Below, in pieces: positions 17,173 through 25,770 of a DNA stretch of 35,812 nt. The stretch comes from CAYOHG01 sp964465125. GTDB taxonomy: Bacteria > Planctomycetota > Phycisphaerae > UBA1845 > Fen-1342. The stretch is taken from assembly GCA_964465125.1 (NCBI GenBank), contig CAYXIO010000041.1, positions 1-35,812 of the forward strand. The letters run 5' to 3'. How positions within the stretch are numbered: position 1 is the stretch's first letter; every line of letters begins with the position of its first letter. Both the position numbers and the translations under genes were made by a program. Under the pieces are notes generated by a model, which worked only from the letters and a program-made list of their open reading frames with translations, searched no databases and was not told where the DNA came from.

Positions 17173-19347
17173 ATGCGACGATGGCTTGGTTCAATCGGTG
17201 GGCTCCTGAGCGCTGCCGGCCTGGCGTGGGCGGCCGATCCGTCCAATACACACTCGCAGGACGTTTCGCCGCGGGCCCTGGCGCTCGTGGCCGAGACGGT
17301 CGACACCACGACGCGTGCGAATCTGCTGACGGCGCCGCCGGCGTCGTTCTCGGAGTCGACGCACTACGTGTTGCAGCTTGACGGGCCGATGACGCCCGCG
17401 CGGCACGAGGCGCTCGAGGCGGCCGGCGTGCGGCTGAGCGACTACCTGCCCAGCAACGCCTACGTCGTCGAGCTGGCGGACGTCAATCCCGCGCTGCTCG
17501 CCGCGCTGCCGTTCGCGGCCTGGCTGGGCGAGTATGAGTCAGCCTGGAAGCTCTCCCCGGAGCTCGGGCTGCGCGAGCACTTCACCGACCTGCGCCGCCA
17601 GATGACCCAGGACGGGCAGATCGCGGTGGACGTGACGATGTTCGAAGGCGCCGACGTGGACGCCGCCATCGCGGCGATCGGCGCCATCCCCGAGTCGGTG
17701 GTCTACCCGGACACGATCGCGATCCTGGCCGGCAATCCGATGATGACCCTCACGCTGCCGCTGGCGAGCGTGGCGGCTCTGGCGCAAATCGACCAGGTGC
17801 AGTTCGTTGAGGAGTCGCCTGAAATCACCCTGCGTAACTCCACCACCAAGTGGATTTTGCAGAGCAACAGCTCGGGCTCCGTGCCGGTCTGGGATCAGGG
17901 CCTGCACGGCGAGAACCAGATCGTGGGCGTGATCGACGGCAAGATCAACATCAACCACTGCTCGTTCTCCGATCCGGAGGGCGATCCGCCCGGTCCCAAT
18001 CACCGCAAGATCGCCGCCTACAACACCACCACCGGATCGGACCTGCACGGCACGCACGTCGGCGGCACCGCGGCCGGAGACAACGGCGCCAACGACAACA
18101 CGCGCGGCATGGCGTACATGGCGCGGATTTGCTACCACACCATCCCCAGCTTCTCCGAGACCGCGATCTACAGCCGACTTCAGACGCACCACAACCAGGG
18201 TGCCCGCTCGCACACGAATAGCTGGGGCAACGACGGCACGGTCGCCTACGACAGCCTCTGCCGCGGCTTCGACGACTTCCTCTACGATTTCGAGGATTCG
18301 TTCGTCTGCCTCGCGGTCACCAACCTGACGACCCTCAAGAACCCGGAGAACGCCAAGAACCTGCTGGCGGTCGGCGCCTGCCAGGACACGCCGAACCAGG
18401 CGAACCACTGTAGTGGCGGCGCCGGGCCGACCAACGACGGCCGCCGCAAGCCTGAAATCTACGCCCCCGGCTGCAACACCAGCTCGGCGTACAACGCGAC
18501 GTCGTGCAGCACGACATCGCTGACCGGGACGTCGATGGCGTCGCCGGCGATCGGCGGCATGGCGCTGCTGGCCCGCCAGTACTACATGGATGGGTTCTAT
18601 CCCAGCGGCGCCGCGAACGGCGCGGACGGCTTCACGCCCACCGGCGCCCTGCTGAAGGCCACGCTGGTCAACGCCGCCGTCGACATGACCGGCGTCAGCG
18701 GCTATCCGAGCAACAGCGAAGGCTGGGGCCGCCTGCTGCTGAACAACTCGCTCTACTTCAGCGGCGAGACGCGCGTGCTGCTGGCGGAGGACGTCCGCAA
18801 CGCTGACGGCATGTCCACCGGCGGCATGTTCGAACTGCCCTTCGAGGTCACTTCGACCAGCGAGCAGCTCCGCGTGACGCTGGTCTGGACCGAGCCGGCC
18901 GCGACCGCGGGGGCGAATCCCGCCTATATCAACAACCTCGACCTCGAGGTGGTTAATCCGAGCGCGACGCTCTACAAGGGCAACGTGTTCTCGGGCGGCG
19001 TGTCGACCACCGGCGGAACCGCCGACGCCAAGAACAACGTGGAGCAGGTGCACCTGAACAGCCCGCCCGTCGGGCAGTGGATCGCGCGCGTGAAGGGCAC
19101 CGCCGTCAACCAGGGATCGCAGGGCTACTCGCTGGTCGTCACCGGCGCCGTGCAGGCGGCTTCGACGGCCTGCTTCGGCGATCTCGACGGCAACGAGACG
19201 ATTGACCTGGATGACCTGTCAATCATGCTCACGAACTTCGGCATGACCAGCGGAGCCACGTACGAGCAGGGCGACCTCGACGAGGACGGCGACGTCGACC
19301 TCGACGACCTGTCGGCCTTGCTGGTCATCTTCGGCACGAACTGCTGA
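17173..19347 (+). CDS. Secreted subtilisin-like (S8) serine protease with dockerin-like repeats
   Basis: 724 residues from ATG 17173, preceded by AGGAAGG; a TTG 11 codons earlier is less likely because it would bury the signal peptide MRRWLGSIGGLLSAAGLAWA. Residues ~25-220 form a propeptide-like region. The S8 triad is complete: D255 in G-V-I-D-G-K, H292 in D-L-H-G-T-H-V-G-G-T, S454 in T-G-T-S-M-A-S-P, with N384 in A-V-T-N as the likely oxyanion asparagine. Residues about 560-655 look like a C-terminal P-like beta-sandwich (L-R-V-T-L-V-W-T-E-P, N-N-L-D-L-E-V). The last ~60 residues hold two calcium loops, D-L-D-G-N-E-T-I-D-L-D-D-L and D-L-D-E-D-G-D-V-D-L-D-D-L. Extracellular protein degradation is inferred. 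A strong terminator follows 36 bp after the stop. Confidence 0.93.
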   Translation: MRRWLGSIGGLLSAAGLAWAADPSNTHSQDVSPRALALVAETVDTTTRANLLTAPPASFSESTHYVLQLDGPMTPARHEALEAAGVRLSDYLPSNAYVVELADVNPALLAALPFAAWLGEYESAWKLSPELGLREHFTDLRRQMTQDGQIAVDVTMFEGADVDAAIAAIGAIPESVVYPDTIAILAGNPMMTLTLPLASVAALAQIDQVQFVEESPEITLRNSTTKWILQSNSSGSVPVWDQGLHGENQIVGVIDGKININHCSFSDPEGDPPGPNHRKIAAYNTTTGSDLHGTHVGGTAAGDNGANDNTRGMAYMARICYHTIPSFSETAIYSRLQTHHNQGARSHTNSWGNDGTVAYDSLCRGFDDFLYDFEDSFVCLAVTNLTTLKNPENAKNLLAVGACQDTPNQANHCSGGAGPTNDGRRKPEIYAPGCNTSSAYNATSCSTTSLTGTSMASPAIGGMALLARQYYMDGFYPSGAANGADGFTPTGALLKATLVNAAVDMTGVSGYPSNSEGWGRLLLNNSLYFSGETRVLLAEDVRNADGMSTGGMFELPFEVTSTSEQLRVTLVWTEPAATAGANPAYINNLDLEVVNPSATLYKGNVFSGGVSTTGGTADAKNNVEQVHLNSPPVGQWIARVKGTAVNQGSQGYSLVVTGAVQAASTACFGDLDGNETIDLDDLSIMLTNFGMTSGATYEQGDLDEDGDVDLDDLSALLVIFGTNC

Positions 19348-19382
19348 CCCGCCGGCGCGACCGCGACCGGCAGTAAAAGCGA

Positions 19383-19426
19383 ACGGCGGCGGCGATGCAT
19401 GACATCGGCGCCGCCGTGACTTTTTT
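19383..19426 (+). terminator. Intrinsic terminator after the subtilisin-like protease
   Basis: A 15-bp stem with one mismatch (19383-19397 with 19403-19417, CATGA loop) is followed by GAC and TTTTTT (19421-19426). It is oriented on the plus strand just beyond the protease stop, and separates it from the convergent rhomboid gene. Confidence 0.85.
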
Positions 19427-19479
19427 CCCCGGATGCCGGGCCTGGTGAACGTGCAAGTTCTCTTCGGGCGGCGGCGCGC

Positions 19480-20670
19480 TCAGCGAGGAGACGAATCGCG
19501 GGCCTCATCGTCGTCGCCGGACGCTGAGCGCAGGTGCTCCAGCTCGTCTTCCGCGAGCATGCGCTGCGACTCCAGCGTCAGACCGGCCAGCGCTGCGCGC
19601 AGGTGAGTTTCGGCGGGCGCGGGACGGTGCAGATAACGCGAGTAGATCAGCCCGGTGAGCAGACGGACCTGCGCGGCATCGGCGGACTGCCCATACGCGG
19701 AGAGGAACGCCTCGTAAGTGCTTGCGGCAAGCTCGTGCTGCTCCGACTGCGCCAGGTAGTTGGCGAGCTCGAGCTGCTCGCGGCGCGGCAGGACCTGCGT
19801 CGCATCGAGCGCCTGAAGCTCGTGGAACATCCGCACTGCGGCCGCGAAATCGCGCTCGATGATCCGGTTGACGATTTGTTGGCGCAAAGATTCGACCGGC
19901 GAGACGGCCGGTGCGGGTTCGTCCAGAGGCTGCGAGCCGACCTCGCGGGCCACGATGAAACGGTCGGCGCCGCCGAAGGAGCCCAGTCCGCGGCGGCGCT
20001 GCCAGCGGCTGGCCAGCGCGAGCATGTCGAACTGGTTTCGCGGCAGGGCGCGGACGCGCAGCATCAGCATGGCGATCACGAAGCCGAAGGTGTAGCCGCC
20101 CAGGTGCGCGGAATGGGCGACGTTGGAGACGATTCCGCGGCCGCTGTCGATGTAGGGAGCGAAGACGTTGTCCCAGAGGATGATCTTGAACACGATAACC
20201 ACCAGGGCCGGCAGCTCCACCACCGTGACCACGAAGAACCACAGCAGCAGCGTGATGCGCACCTTCGGGAACAGCGCCAGGAACGCGGTCGTGACCGCCG
20301 CGATCGCGCCCGACGCGCCGACCATCGGCGTCTGGCTGTGGGCGGTGAACGCGACGCCCGCGATGACGCCCCCGGCCAGATAGAAGAGCACGTAGTTCCG
20401 GGAGCCCATCCGGTCGCAGACGGCGTTGCCGAAGATCCATAGGAAGAACATGTTCCCCAGCAAGTGCGTCAGGTCCCCGTGGCGGAACTGATAGGTGAGG
20501 TACTCGTAGAGCATCGGGGCGGCGGCGTTCAGCGCCGGCAGGGCCTCGTGCACTCCGCGCATGCCCAGCACGTCGCCGGCCAGGAAGACAACCACGTTCA
20601 GAAGGATGATCGCGTAGTTGCCGACCGGCGGCTTGTGCAGGCGGACGTCGGTGCCAACAGGCAGCAGCAT
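19480..20670 (-). CDS. Rhomboid-family intramembrane serine protease with soluble C-terminal extension
   Basis: 396 residues. The first ~210 are a rhomboid core with six or so membrane helices: H-x3-N motif at H69/N73 in H-L-L-G-N-M-F-F-L-W, nucleophile S120 in V-G-A-S-G-A-I, and partner H189 in A-H-L-G-G. All catalytic parts are intact, so this should be an active intramembrane protease cleaving membrane-spanning substrates. The remaining ~180 residues are soluble and mostly helical, with a repeated A-x3-Y-x2-F and L-x2-A-L pattern like tetratricopeptide units, a probable partner-binding part on the cytoplasmic side. The start is the ATG at 20670 (MLLPVGTDVRLHKPP). A similarly long shadow frame overlaps it. 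It lies downstream of tyrS on the same strand with a gap of 113 bp. Substrates unknown. Confidence 0.9.
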   Translation of the reverse strand: MLLPVGTDVRLHKPPVGNYAIILLNVVVFLAGDVLGMRGVHEALPALNAAAPMLYEYLTYQFRHGDLTHLLGNMFFLWIFGNAVCDRMGSRNYVLFYLAGGVIAGVAFTAHSQTPMVGASGAIAAVTTAFLALFPKVRITLLLWFFVVTVVELPALVVIVFKIILWDNVFAPYIDSGRGIVSNVAHSAHLGGYTFGFVIAMLMLRVRALPRNQFDMLALASRWQRRRGLGSFGGADRFIVAREVGSQPLDEPAPAVSPVESLRQQIVNRIIERDFAAAVRMFHELQALDATQVLPRREQLELANYLAQSEQHELAASTYEAFLSAYGQSADAAQVRLLTGLIYSRYLHRPAPAETHLRAALAGLTLESQRMLAEDELEHLRSASGDDDEARDSSPR

Positions 20671-20783
20671 GGAGGCTCGCGGTGCTCCAGGTCAAACGGC
20701 TGTACGTACGGCAAGGCTACAGAGGCATTCTCGCGCCAAGCGTTCCAATTGCCAACCGGGATTCGAATCGCGCGCGGCGGGCG

Positions 20784-22019
20784 TCAGGCGCCAAGCGTCA
20801 CGCGGGCGATCAGCGGCTGCTTGATCCGCTCGCCCTTGCGGTGTCGTCCCGCCTTGTACGAGTGACCCGCCTGCGGCGCGATCAGTTGGTTAGGGTCGAC
20901 GATCCGCTCTCCCTCGTATTCGAAAGCGCCGTTCTCCACCATGCGGCGAGCCTCGGACTTGCTGATCTCGCGCTCGTGCGCGAGCCACGTCAGCTTCCAG
21001 GCCGGCAACGACCCGTTCACGACTTCCTCGGCGGGAATCAGCACGTCGACCGATTCGCCCGCGGTTCGGGCGCTGAATCGCGCGTTCCACCAGTCGGCGG
21101 CCGCGCGCATGGCCGCCGCATCGTGCAGCCGCTCGCCGATCGTGCATGCCAGCAGGCGCTTGGCGTCCATCGGGTGGCGCGCGATCGCGGCGCGCCAGTC
21201 GTGCTCGGGCAGGTCGGTCAGCAGGCTGAACCACTCGGGCATGAGCTCATCGGGAACCTGCATCGTCTTGCCGAAGACCTGCGTGGGCGGCTCCGTCACG
21301 CCGATGTAGTTGCCCAGGCTCTTGGACATCTTCTTCTCGCCGTCGGTCCCGCGCAGCAGCGGCATGATCAGCACGATCTGCGGCTCCTGGCCGACCTGGC
21401 CCTGGAGCTCGCGGCCGACGAGGTTGTTGTAGGTCTGGTCGGTTCCGCCGAGCTCGACGTCCGCCTGGATGTTGACCGAGTCCCAGCCCTGCACCAGCGG
21501 ATAGAGCATCTCGTGCAGGCTGACCGGCGTTTCCGACTCGTAGCGCAGCCGGAAGTCCTCGCGCTTCAGCATCTGCTGAACGGTCATCCGGGCGGTCAGG
21601 CGGATCACGTCCGCGAACGACATCGGGTCGAGCCACTCGGAGTTGTGGCGGACTTCGAACCGCTCCGGACTTACGTCGAGAATGCGGCCGGCCTGCGCGA
21701 GGTACGTTGCGGCATTCGCTTCGATCTCCTCGGCCGAGAGCACCGGCCGCGTCTTGCTGCGCCCGGTCGGATCGCCGATTCGCGCGGTGAAGTCGCCGAT
21801 GATCAGGATGGCCTTGTGCCCGAGGTCCTGAAACTCGCGCATCTTCCGAAGCACGACCGAATGCCCGAGGTGGATGTCCGGAGCCGTTGGGTCCATCCCG
21901 AGCTTGACGCGCAGCGGGCGCTTCTCCGCGCGGGCGCGCTGGAGCCTGTGTTTGAGTTCGGTGTCGGTGTAGACGCTGGCGCAGCCGCGCAGCAGCGTTT
22001 GCAAGCCCAGGTCGTTCAT
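20784..22019 (-). CDS. tyrS: Tyrosyl-tRNA synthetase (KMSKS type)
   Basis: Charges tRNA-Tyr. 411 residues from ATG 22019 (MNDLGLQTLLRGC); an in-frame ATG at 22115 adds 32 residues of non-homologous sequence. Class I hallmarks: H-L-G-H at 50-53 in A-P-D-I-H-L-G-H and K-M-S-K-S at 230-234. The substrate-binding segment G-G-T-D-Q-T-Y-N-N is at about 191-199. The exact KMSKS, with the D-I-H-L-G-H form of the HIGH motif, places it with the TyrRS-Z group rather than the E. coli type, whose KMSKS is KFGKT. An S4-like RNA-binding domain ends the protein (I-S-K-S-E-A-R-R-M-V-E-N-G-A). Divergent from the rRNA methyltransferase, with an 88-bp shared promoter region. Confidence 0.96.
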   Translation of the reverse strand: MNDLGLQTLLRGCASVYTDTELKHRLQRARAEKRPLRVKLGMDPTAPDIHLGHSVVLRKMREFQDLGHKAILIIGDFTARIGDPTGRSKTRPVLSAEEIEANAATYLAQAGRILDVSPERFEVRHNSEWLDPMSFADVIRLTARMTVQQMLKREDFRLRYESETPVSLHEMLYPLVQGWDSVNIQADVELGGTDQTYNNLVGRELQGQVGQEPQIVLIMPLLRGTDGEKKMSKSLGNYIGVTEPPTQVFGKTMQVPDELMPEWFSLLTDLPEHDWRAAIARHPMDAKRLLACTIGERLHDAAAMRAAADWWNARFSARTAGESVDVLIPAEEVVNGSLPAWKLTWLAHEREISKSEARRMVENGAFEYEGERIVDPNQLIAPQAGHSYKAGRHRKGERIKQPLIARVTLGA

Positions 22020-22107
22020 AGTCTGCGGAATATAGAGGCAATCGGCGAGCGCTGGCAGGGCGTGGCCCCGTGACACGGGCGACGTTCGCCCGCATGATAG
22101 CGCGAAC

Positions 22108-23181
22108 ATGCCCAACCCCCGACCCGATACATGGAAGAAGCCCGCGCGCCGCCGCGCGACACGCTCGTCTCAAGCCCAGCGCGCGGCTGCACCGCCGCGC
22201 TGCCTCGGCCGCGAAGCGGCCCGGCGCCGCATGGACGCCGCGCTCTGGGCGCGCCGCGCTCTGCTCGCCGATCCGATGATCGAGGCGTTGCGGCTGATTC
22301 ACGGCGACGGCGACGATCTACCGGGGCTGATGGTGGATCGCTTTGGCGACGTGCTGATCGTGAACGTGCTGGAAGGCAGTCTGGTGCTCGAGGAGCCCTT
22401 GCTGGCAGAACTGATGGAGGAGCTTCGCCGGCGCGTGGGGGCCCGCGGTATCTACCGAAAAGTGTTCGCGCGCGATCGATCGGAGGCATTGGCGTCGCTC
22501 GAGTCGGCGCACCGCGACCCGAAGGCCTGGATCGGGCAGGACAGCACGCCCCAATTCGCGATTCACGAGCACGGCGTGGCGTACCTGGTCCGCCCGTTCG
22601 ACGGCTATGCGGTCGGCCTGTTTCTCGAGAATCGCGGCAACCGCGCGTGGGTGCGCGGGGTCGCGCGTCACAAGCGGGTGCTGAATCTGTTCAGCTACAC
22701 CTGCGGATTCTCCGTGGCGGCGGCCGTGGGAGGGGCGCGCGAGACCACCAGCGTCGATGTCTCGGCGAAGGCGCTGAGCTGGGGGCGGGAGAATTTGGCG
22801 GCCAACGGCCTGGCGGAAGCCGGGCATCGCTTCGTCCGGTGCGACGCAGGCGAATTCCTGCGCCGCGCCGTTCGGCAACGCCGCCGCTACGACCTGGTGA
22901 TTCTCGATCCACCCACGTTCGGTCGCGTGAAGGGGCGCCGCCGGCCGTTTGTCTTCAGGGCCGCGCTTCCGGCGCTTCTGAAGCAGGCTTTCCACGTCCT
23001 GGAGCCAAGCGGATGGCTGCTGATCTGCACCAACCACCGCGAATCCGGCTACGCGGAGCTGGAGTCGGCGGTCTGCGCGGCGGCGGGGGGGCGGCCGCGC
23101 ATCGAGCGTGTCGCGCTGGAGCCGGACTTCGCTGGCGATCGGCACTTCTGCTGCTCGATTCGGGTGGGTCTCGGGGGCTGA
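22108..23181 (+). CDS. Class I SAM-dependent rRNA methyltransferase, RlmI-like
   Basis: 357 residues. An N-terminal PUA-like/EEHEE part (D-G-D-D-L-P-G-L-M-V-D-R-F-G-D typical of RlmI relatives) precedes a Rossmann methyltransferase domain. Motif I region is V-L-N-L-F-S-Y-T-C-G-F-S-V, acidic motif II is T-S-V-D-V-S, and motif IV is L-V-I-L-D-P-P-T-F. Motif VI follows near F-V-F-R-A-A-L. This is the pattern of RlmI (m5C1962 of 23S rRNA) and its close homologues, which differ in substrate, so I leave the symbol blank. The start is ATG 22108; the first ~40 residues are Arg-rich and may be partly non-native if a later start is used. It is divergent from tyrS. Confidence 0.85.
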   Translation: MPNPRPDTWKKPARRRATRSSQAQRAAAPPRCLGREAARRRMDAALWARRALLADPMIEALRLIHGDGDDLPGLMVDRFGDVLIVNVLEGSLVLEEPLLAELMEELRRRVGARGIYRKVFARDRSEALASLESAHRDPKAWIGQDSTPQFAIHEHGVAYLVRPFDGYAVGLFLENRGNRAWVRGVARHKRVLNLFSYTCGFSVAAAVGGARETTSVDVSAKALSWGRENLAANGLAEAGHRFVRCDAGEFLRRAVRQRRRYDLVILDPPTFGRVKGRRRPFVFRAALPALLKQAFHVLEPSGWLLICTNHRESGYAELESAVCAAAGGRPRIERVALEPDFAGDRHFCCSIRVGLGG

Positions 23182-23251
23182 AGGCCGGGTGGCGGTGTGG
23201 ACCGGGAGCGGCGCGGCGGGGGCGGTCCGGAAAAAAGTGAGCGGGCGGCCC

Positions 23252-23280
23252 TTGACGGTAGTCAAACAAATATCAATAGT
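23252..23280 (+). promoter_or_regulatory. Candidate sigma-70-like promoter for the small-protein pair
   Basis: TTGACG (23252-23257) and AATAGT (23275-23280) are separated by 17 bases, in the gap between the methyltransferase and the first small exported protein. It would give an untranslated leader of roughly 75 nt. The -35 matches five of six consensus bases, the -10 four of six. Confidence 0.45.
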
Positions 23281-23361
23281 TAGGGCCAATCAGATTGGCG
23301 CGCACGGAGATTCGTCGGCGCGGCGAGTCCAGGGCGCGCGGTTCCGAGTGGGAGATGATCT

Positions 23362-23535
23362 ATGAAGAATCGGATGAAAGCACTCGCGTTGACGACTGCG
23401 CTCGCGACGGCCGCGTCGGCCCTCGCTCAGGACGCGACCACCGCTACGTTTGACTGGGTGAGCATCCTGCTCGTCGGCGTCGGACTGTTCTTCGTTCTGC
23501 CGTGGGTCTGGAACTGGCTCTTCGGCGGCGACTAG
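23362..23535 (+). CDS. Small exported single-pass membrane protein, copy 1 (57 residues)
   Basis: A short gene below most ORF cut-offs. It starts ATG 23362 with GGGAG about eight bases before. Residues 1-22 form a signal peptide (MKNRMKALALTTALATAASA, cleavage around A-L-A), followed by Q-D-A-T-T-A-T. Residues ~31-53 are one hydrophobic helix with several tryptophans (W32, W48, W50, W52). It ends L-F-G-G-D. The next small gene 157 bp downstream shares this plan: signal peptide, A-Q-D-A-T-T, one membrane helix, ending G-G-D. I know of no characterised family. The similarity supports translation of both. A candidate promoter lies upstream. The role is unknown; a small envelope or complex-associated protein is one option. 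Confidence 0.72.
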   Translation: MKNRMKALALTTALATAASALAQDATTATFDWVSILLVGVGLFFVLPWVWNWLFGGD

Positions 23536-23692
23536 CTCCGGAGCACACGGCTGCGGCGGACCGGTCCGGCTGATCGCGAGAGGGCCTGCACGCCGCTGCA
23601 ATCGAATCAAGCGTGATGCAGGGACGCTTCGAGGGTGCTTCGTCTGCGTTACGAAGCCGAAGCGCTGGAAACCGAACAACGGAGTAATCGGA

Positions 23693-23890
23693 ATGCGTAA
23701 GCTTGCGAAGCTGATGGCCTTGGTGGGCGCTGCGGCGGGGACGACGGCGGCCCTGGCGCAAGACGCGACCACGGACCCCCTCACGGATATTCTCAACGCC
23801 GGTCTGCCCGCGATTGCGGTCGCGGCCGTTGCCTTTTGGCTGCTGCTGCGCTTTTTCTTCGGCGGCTTCGGCTGGAGCGGCGGCGACTAG
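23693..23890 (+). CDS. Small exported single-pass membrane protein, copy 2 (65 residues)
   Basis: 65 residues from ATG 23693, preceded by GGAG eight bases away. The signal peptide (MRKLAKLMALVGAAAGTTAA-L-A) is followed by Q-D-A-T-T-D-P, then a short amphipathic part, a hydrophobic helix AIAVAAVAFWLLLRFFFGGF, and the tail G-W-S-G-G-D. It shares the signal-peptide/AQDATT/one-helix/GGD plan with the 57-residue gene just upstream, but the helices differ in sequence, so the two are diverged paralogues or a functional pair rather than a recent duplicate. Its stop is 181 bp before metG, so it may or may not be cotranscribed. Function unknown; no matching family is known to me. Confidence 0.72.
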   Translation: MRKLAKLMALVGAAAGTTAALAQDATTDPLTDILNAGLPAIAVAAVAFWLLLRFFFGGFGWSGGD

Positions 23891-24071
23891 TCGCGTCGGC
23901 CACGAGATCGCTGACATTGCAATCGCCGTCCGAGTCGGCTGCTCCGATTCGGGCGGCGGTTGCTTGCGCGCAGGGCGCCAGTCGCGCCGCCGCGCGGCCG
24001 GACGTTGCGACCGCCCGCCTGCCTGCATACGATTCCGACGCGAACGAGACGCGGAACCGCTGGGAACACGC

Positions 24072-25757
24072 ATGCCGCAACGATTTCTGGTCACCTCCGG
24101 CCTGCCCTATTCGAACGGCCGGCCGCACGTCGGGCACGTAGGCGGGGCGCTCCTGCCCGCCGACATCTACACGCGCTACCTGCGCGCCCGCGGCGACGAA
24201 GCCATCTACGTCTGCGGCAGTGACGACAACGGCGTCGCGATCGAGATTCTGGCCCGCAAGCTCGGGAAGTCGCCCCAGGAAATCTCGACACACTTCAGCC
24301 GGCGCCAGCGCGAGGATTTCGCCGGCCTGCGGATCGAGTTCGACGTCTACGGCGGCACGCACCAGCCCGCGTTCGCCGATCTGCACGAGCGCTTCAGCCA
24401 GGAATTCTTCGCCCGCATTCACGAAAAGGGCTATTTCACCAAGCGCCGCACGAAGCAGCTCTACGACCCCGCGGCCGGCCGGTTCCTGCCGGACCGCTAC
24501 GTGCGCGGCGCGTGCCATCACTGCGGGGCGGCGGACGCGACGGGCGATCAGTGCGAAGCCTGTGGCCAGATGATCGACCCGCTGCTGTTGCGCGATCCGA
24601 TCAGCGAGATCACGCCCGGCCAGCGCGCCGAGGTCCGCGAGACGACGCACTGGTACCTGCGGCTGAACGACTTCGAGAAGCCGCTGGGCGAATGGCTGGC
24701 CGGCAAGCTGGGCCATTGGCGGCCGAGCGTGCTGAATTTCGCCCTGGGTCAGATCAAGCAGGGATTGCCCGAGCGCGCCATGACGCGCGACATCGAATGG
24801 GGCATTCCGGTCCCGCTGGATGATCCCGAGGCGCGCGGCAAGGTCCTGTTCGTCTGGTTCGACGCGCCGATCGGGTACATCTCCTTCACCGCGTGGCTGT
24901 GCGAGCAGCGCGGCGAGGGCTGGCGCGGCTACGAGCGCTGGTGGTGCGACCCCCAAACGCACATCGTGCATTTCATCGGCGAAGACAACACGGTCTTCCA
25001 CGCGCTGATCTGGCCGGCGATGCTGATGGCCGAGGGCCGACACCAGTTGCCCGAAGCCGTGGTCGCCAACAACTTCATCAACTTCCGGCTGGGCGACGCC
25101 GACGCGAAGGTCAGCAAGAGCAAGACGCCGGAGGATTCACCGGTCTGGATCGAGGAGTACCTGCGCAAGGGTCTGAACCCGGATGCGCTGCGCTACTACC
25201 TGACGGCGATCGCACCCGAGAGCGCGCGGACGTCTTTCGATCCGCAGGACTTCGTCGCGCGCAACAACAGCGAGCTGGTCGGGAAGTTCGGCAACTTCGT
25301 CAATCGCACGCTGAAGTTCTGCGCGAATCAGCTCGGCGGTGCGGTGCCTTCGTACGAGCGGCAGACGGAGGCGGACCGCGCGCTGATCGCCGAGGGATCA
25401 ACGGCCCTGCGCGAAGTCGGCCTGCTGCTGGAGCAATATCGCTTTCGAGCGGCGATCGAGGCGTTTCGCGCCTACGCCGACGCCTGCAACGTTCACATCA
25501 ACGCGCGTGCTCCGTGGACCGCGCGGAAGACCGATCCGCAGGACTGCGCCGCCGCCATCGCCACCTGCATTCACGCGATTCAGCACCTGGCGGTGCTGGC
25601 GAGCCCGTTCATGCCGACGTCGGCGGAGCGGATTCAGGCCATGCTCGGGTTGCCGGTCGGGCGGCTGGCGTGGTCGCCGCCGGCGCCGCTGCCCGAGGGG
25701 CATCGCCTGGGCGAGGCGGAAATCCTCTTCGCACAACTGGAACCGGGCAGCTTCTGA
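24072..25757 (+). CDS. metG: Methionyl-tRNA synthetase, one-zinc type
   Basis: Charges both elongator and initiator tRNA-Met. 561 residues from ATG 24072. H-V-G-H (19-22) in N-G-R-P-H-V-G-H is the HIGH motif; the KMSKS loop reads K-V-S-K-S (346-350). Four cysteines C148, C151, C161 and C164 in the C-x2-C-x9-C-x2-C arrangement bind one zinc, as in the E. coli-type connective peptide. The anticodon-binding helical domain contains F-G-N-F-V-N-R-T. There is no EMAP/Trbp111-like C-terminal domain, so dimerisation differs from E. coli MetRS. A longer frame upstream to 23814 is unsupported and would cross the second small gene. metG leads an operon with the lipoprotein (13-bp gap) and mnmE. Confidence 0.96.
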   Translation: MPQRFLVTSGLPYSNGRPHVGHVGGALLPADIYTRYLRARGDEAIYVCGSDDNGVAIEILARKLGKSPQEISTHFSRRQREDFAGLRIEFDVYGGTHQPAFADLHERFSQEFFARIHEKGYFTKRRTKQLYDPAAGRFLPDRYVRGACHHCGAADATGDQCEACGQMIDPLLLRDPISEITPGQRAEVRETTHWYLRLNDFEKPLGEWLAGKLGHWRPSVLNFALGQIKQGLPERAMTRDIEWGIPVPLDDPEARGKVLFVWFDAPIGYISFTAWLCEQRGEGWRGYERWWCDPQTHIVHFIGEDNTVFHALIWPAMLMAEGRHQLPEAVVANNFINFRLGDADAKVSKSKTPEDSPVWIEEYLRKGLNPDALRYYLTAIAPESARTSFDPQDFVARNNSELVGKFGNFVNRTLKFCANQLGGAVPSYERQTEADRALIAEGSTALREVGLLLEQYRFRAAIEAFRAYADACNVHINARAPWTARKTDPQDCAAAIATCIHAIQHLAVLASPFMPTSAERIQAMLGLPVGRLAWSPPAPLPEGHRLGEAEILFAQLEPGSF

Positions 25758-25770
25758 GCACGAGGGCGCA

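Noticed and set aside
19505..20695. Second minus-strand frame as long as the rhomboid gene
   Set aside because: Overlaps the rhomboid frame in another phase and lacks membrane helices or motifs; the rhomboid reading has GASG and AHLGG.
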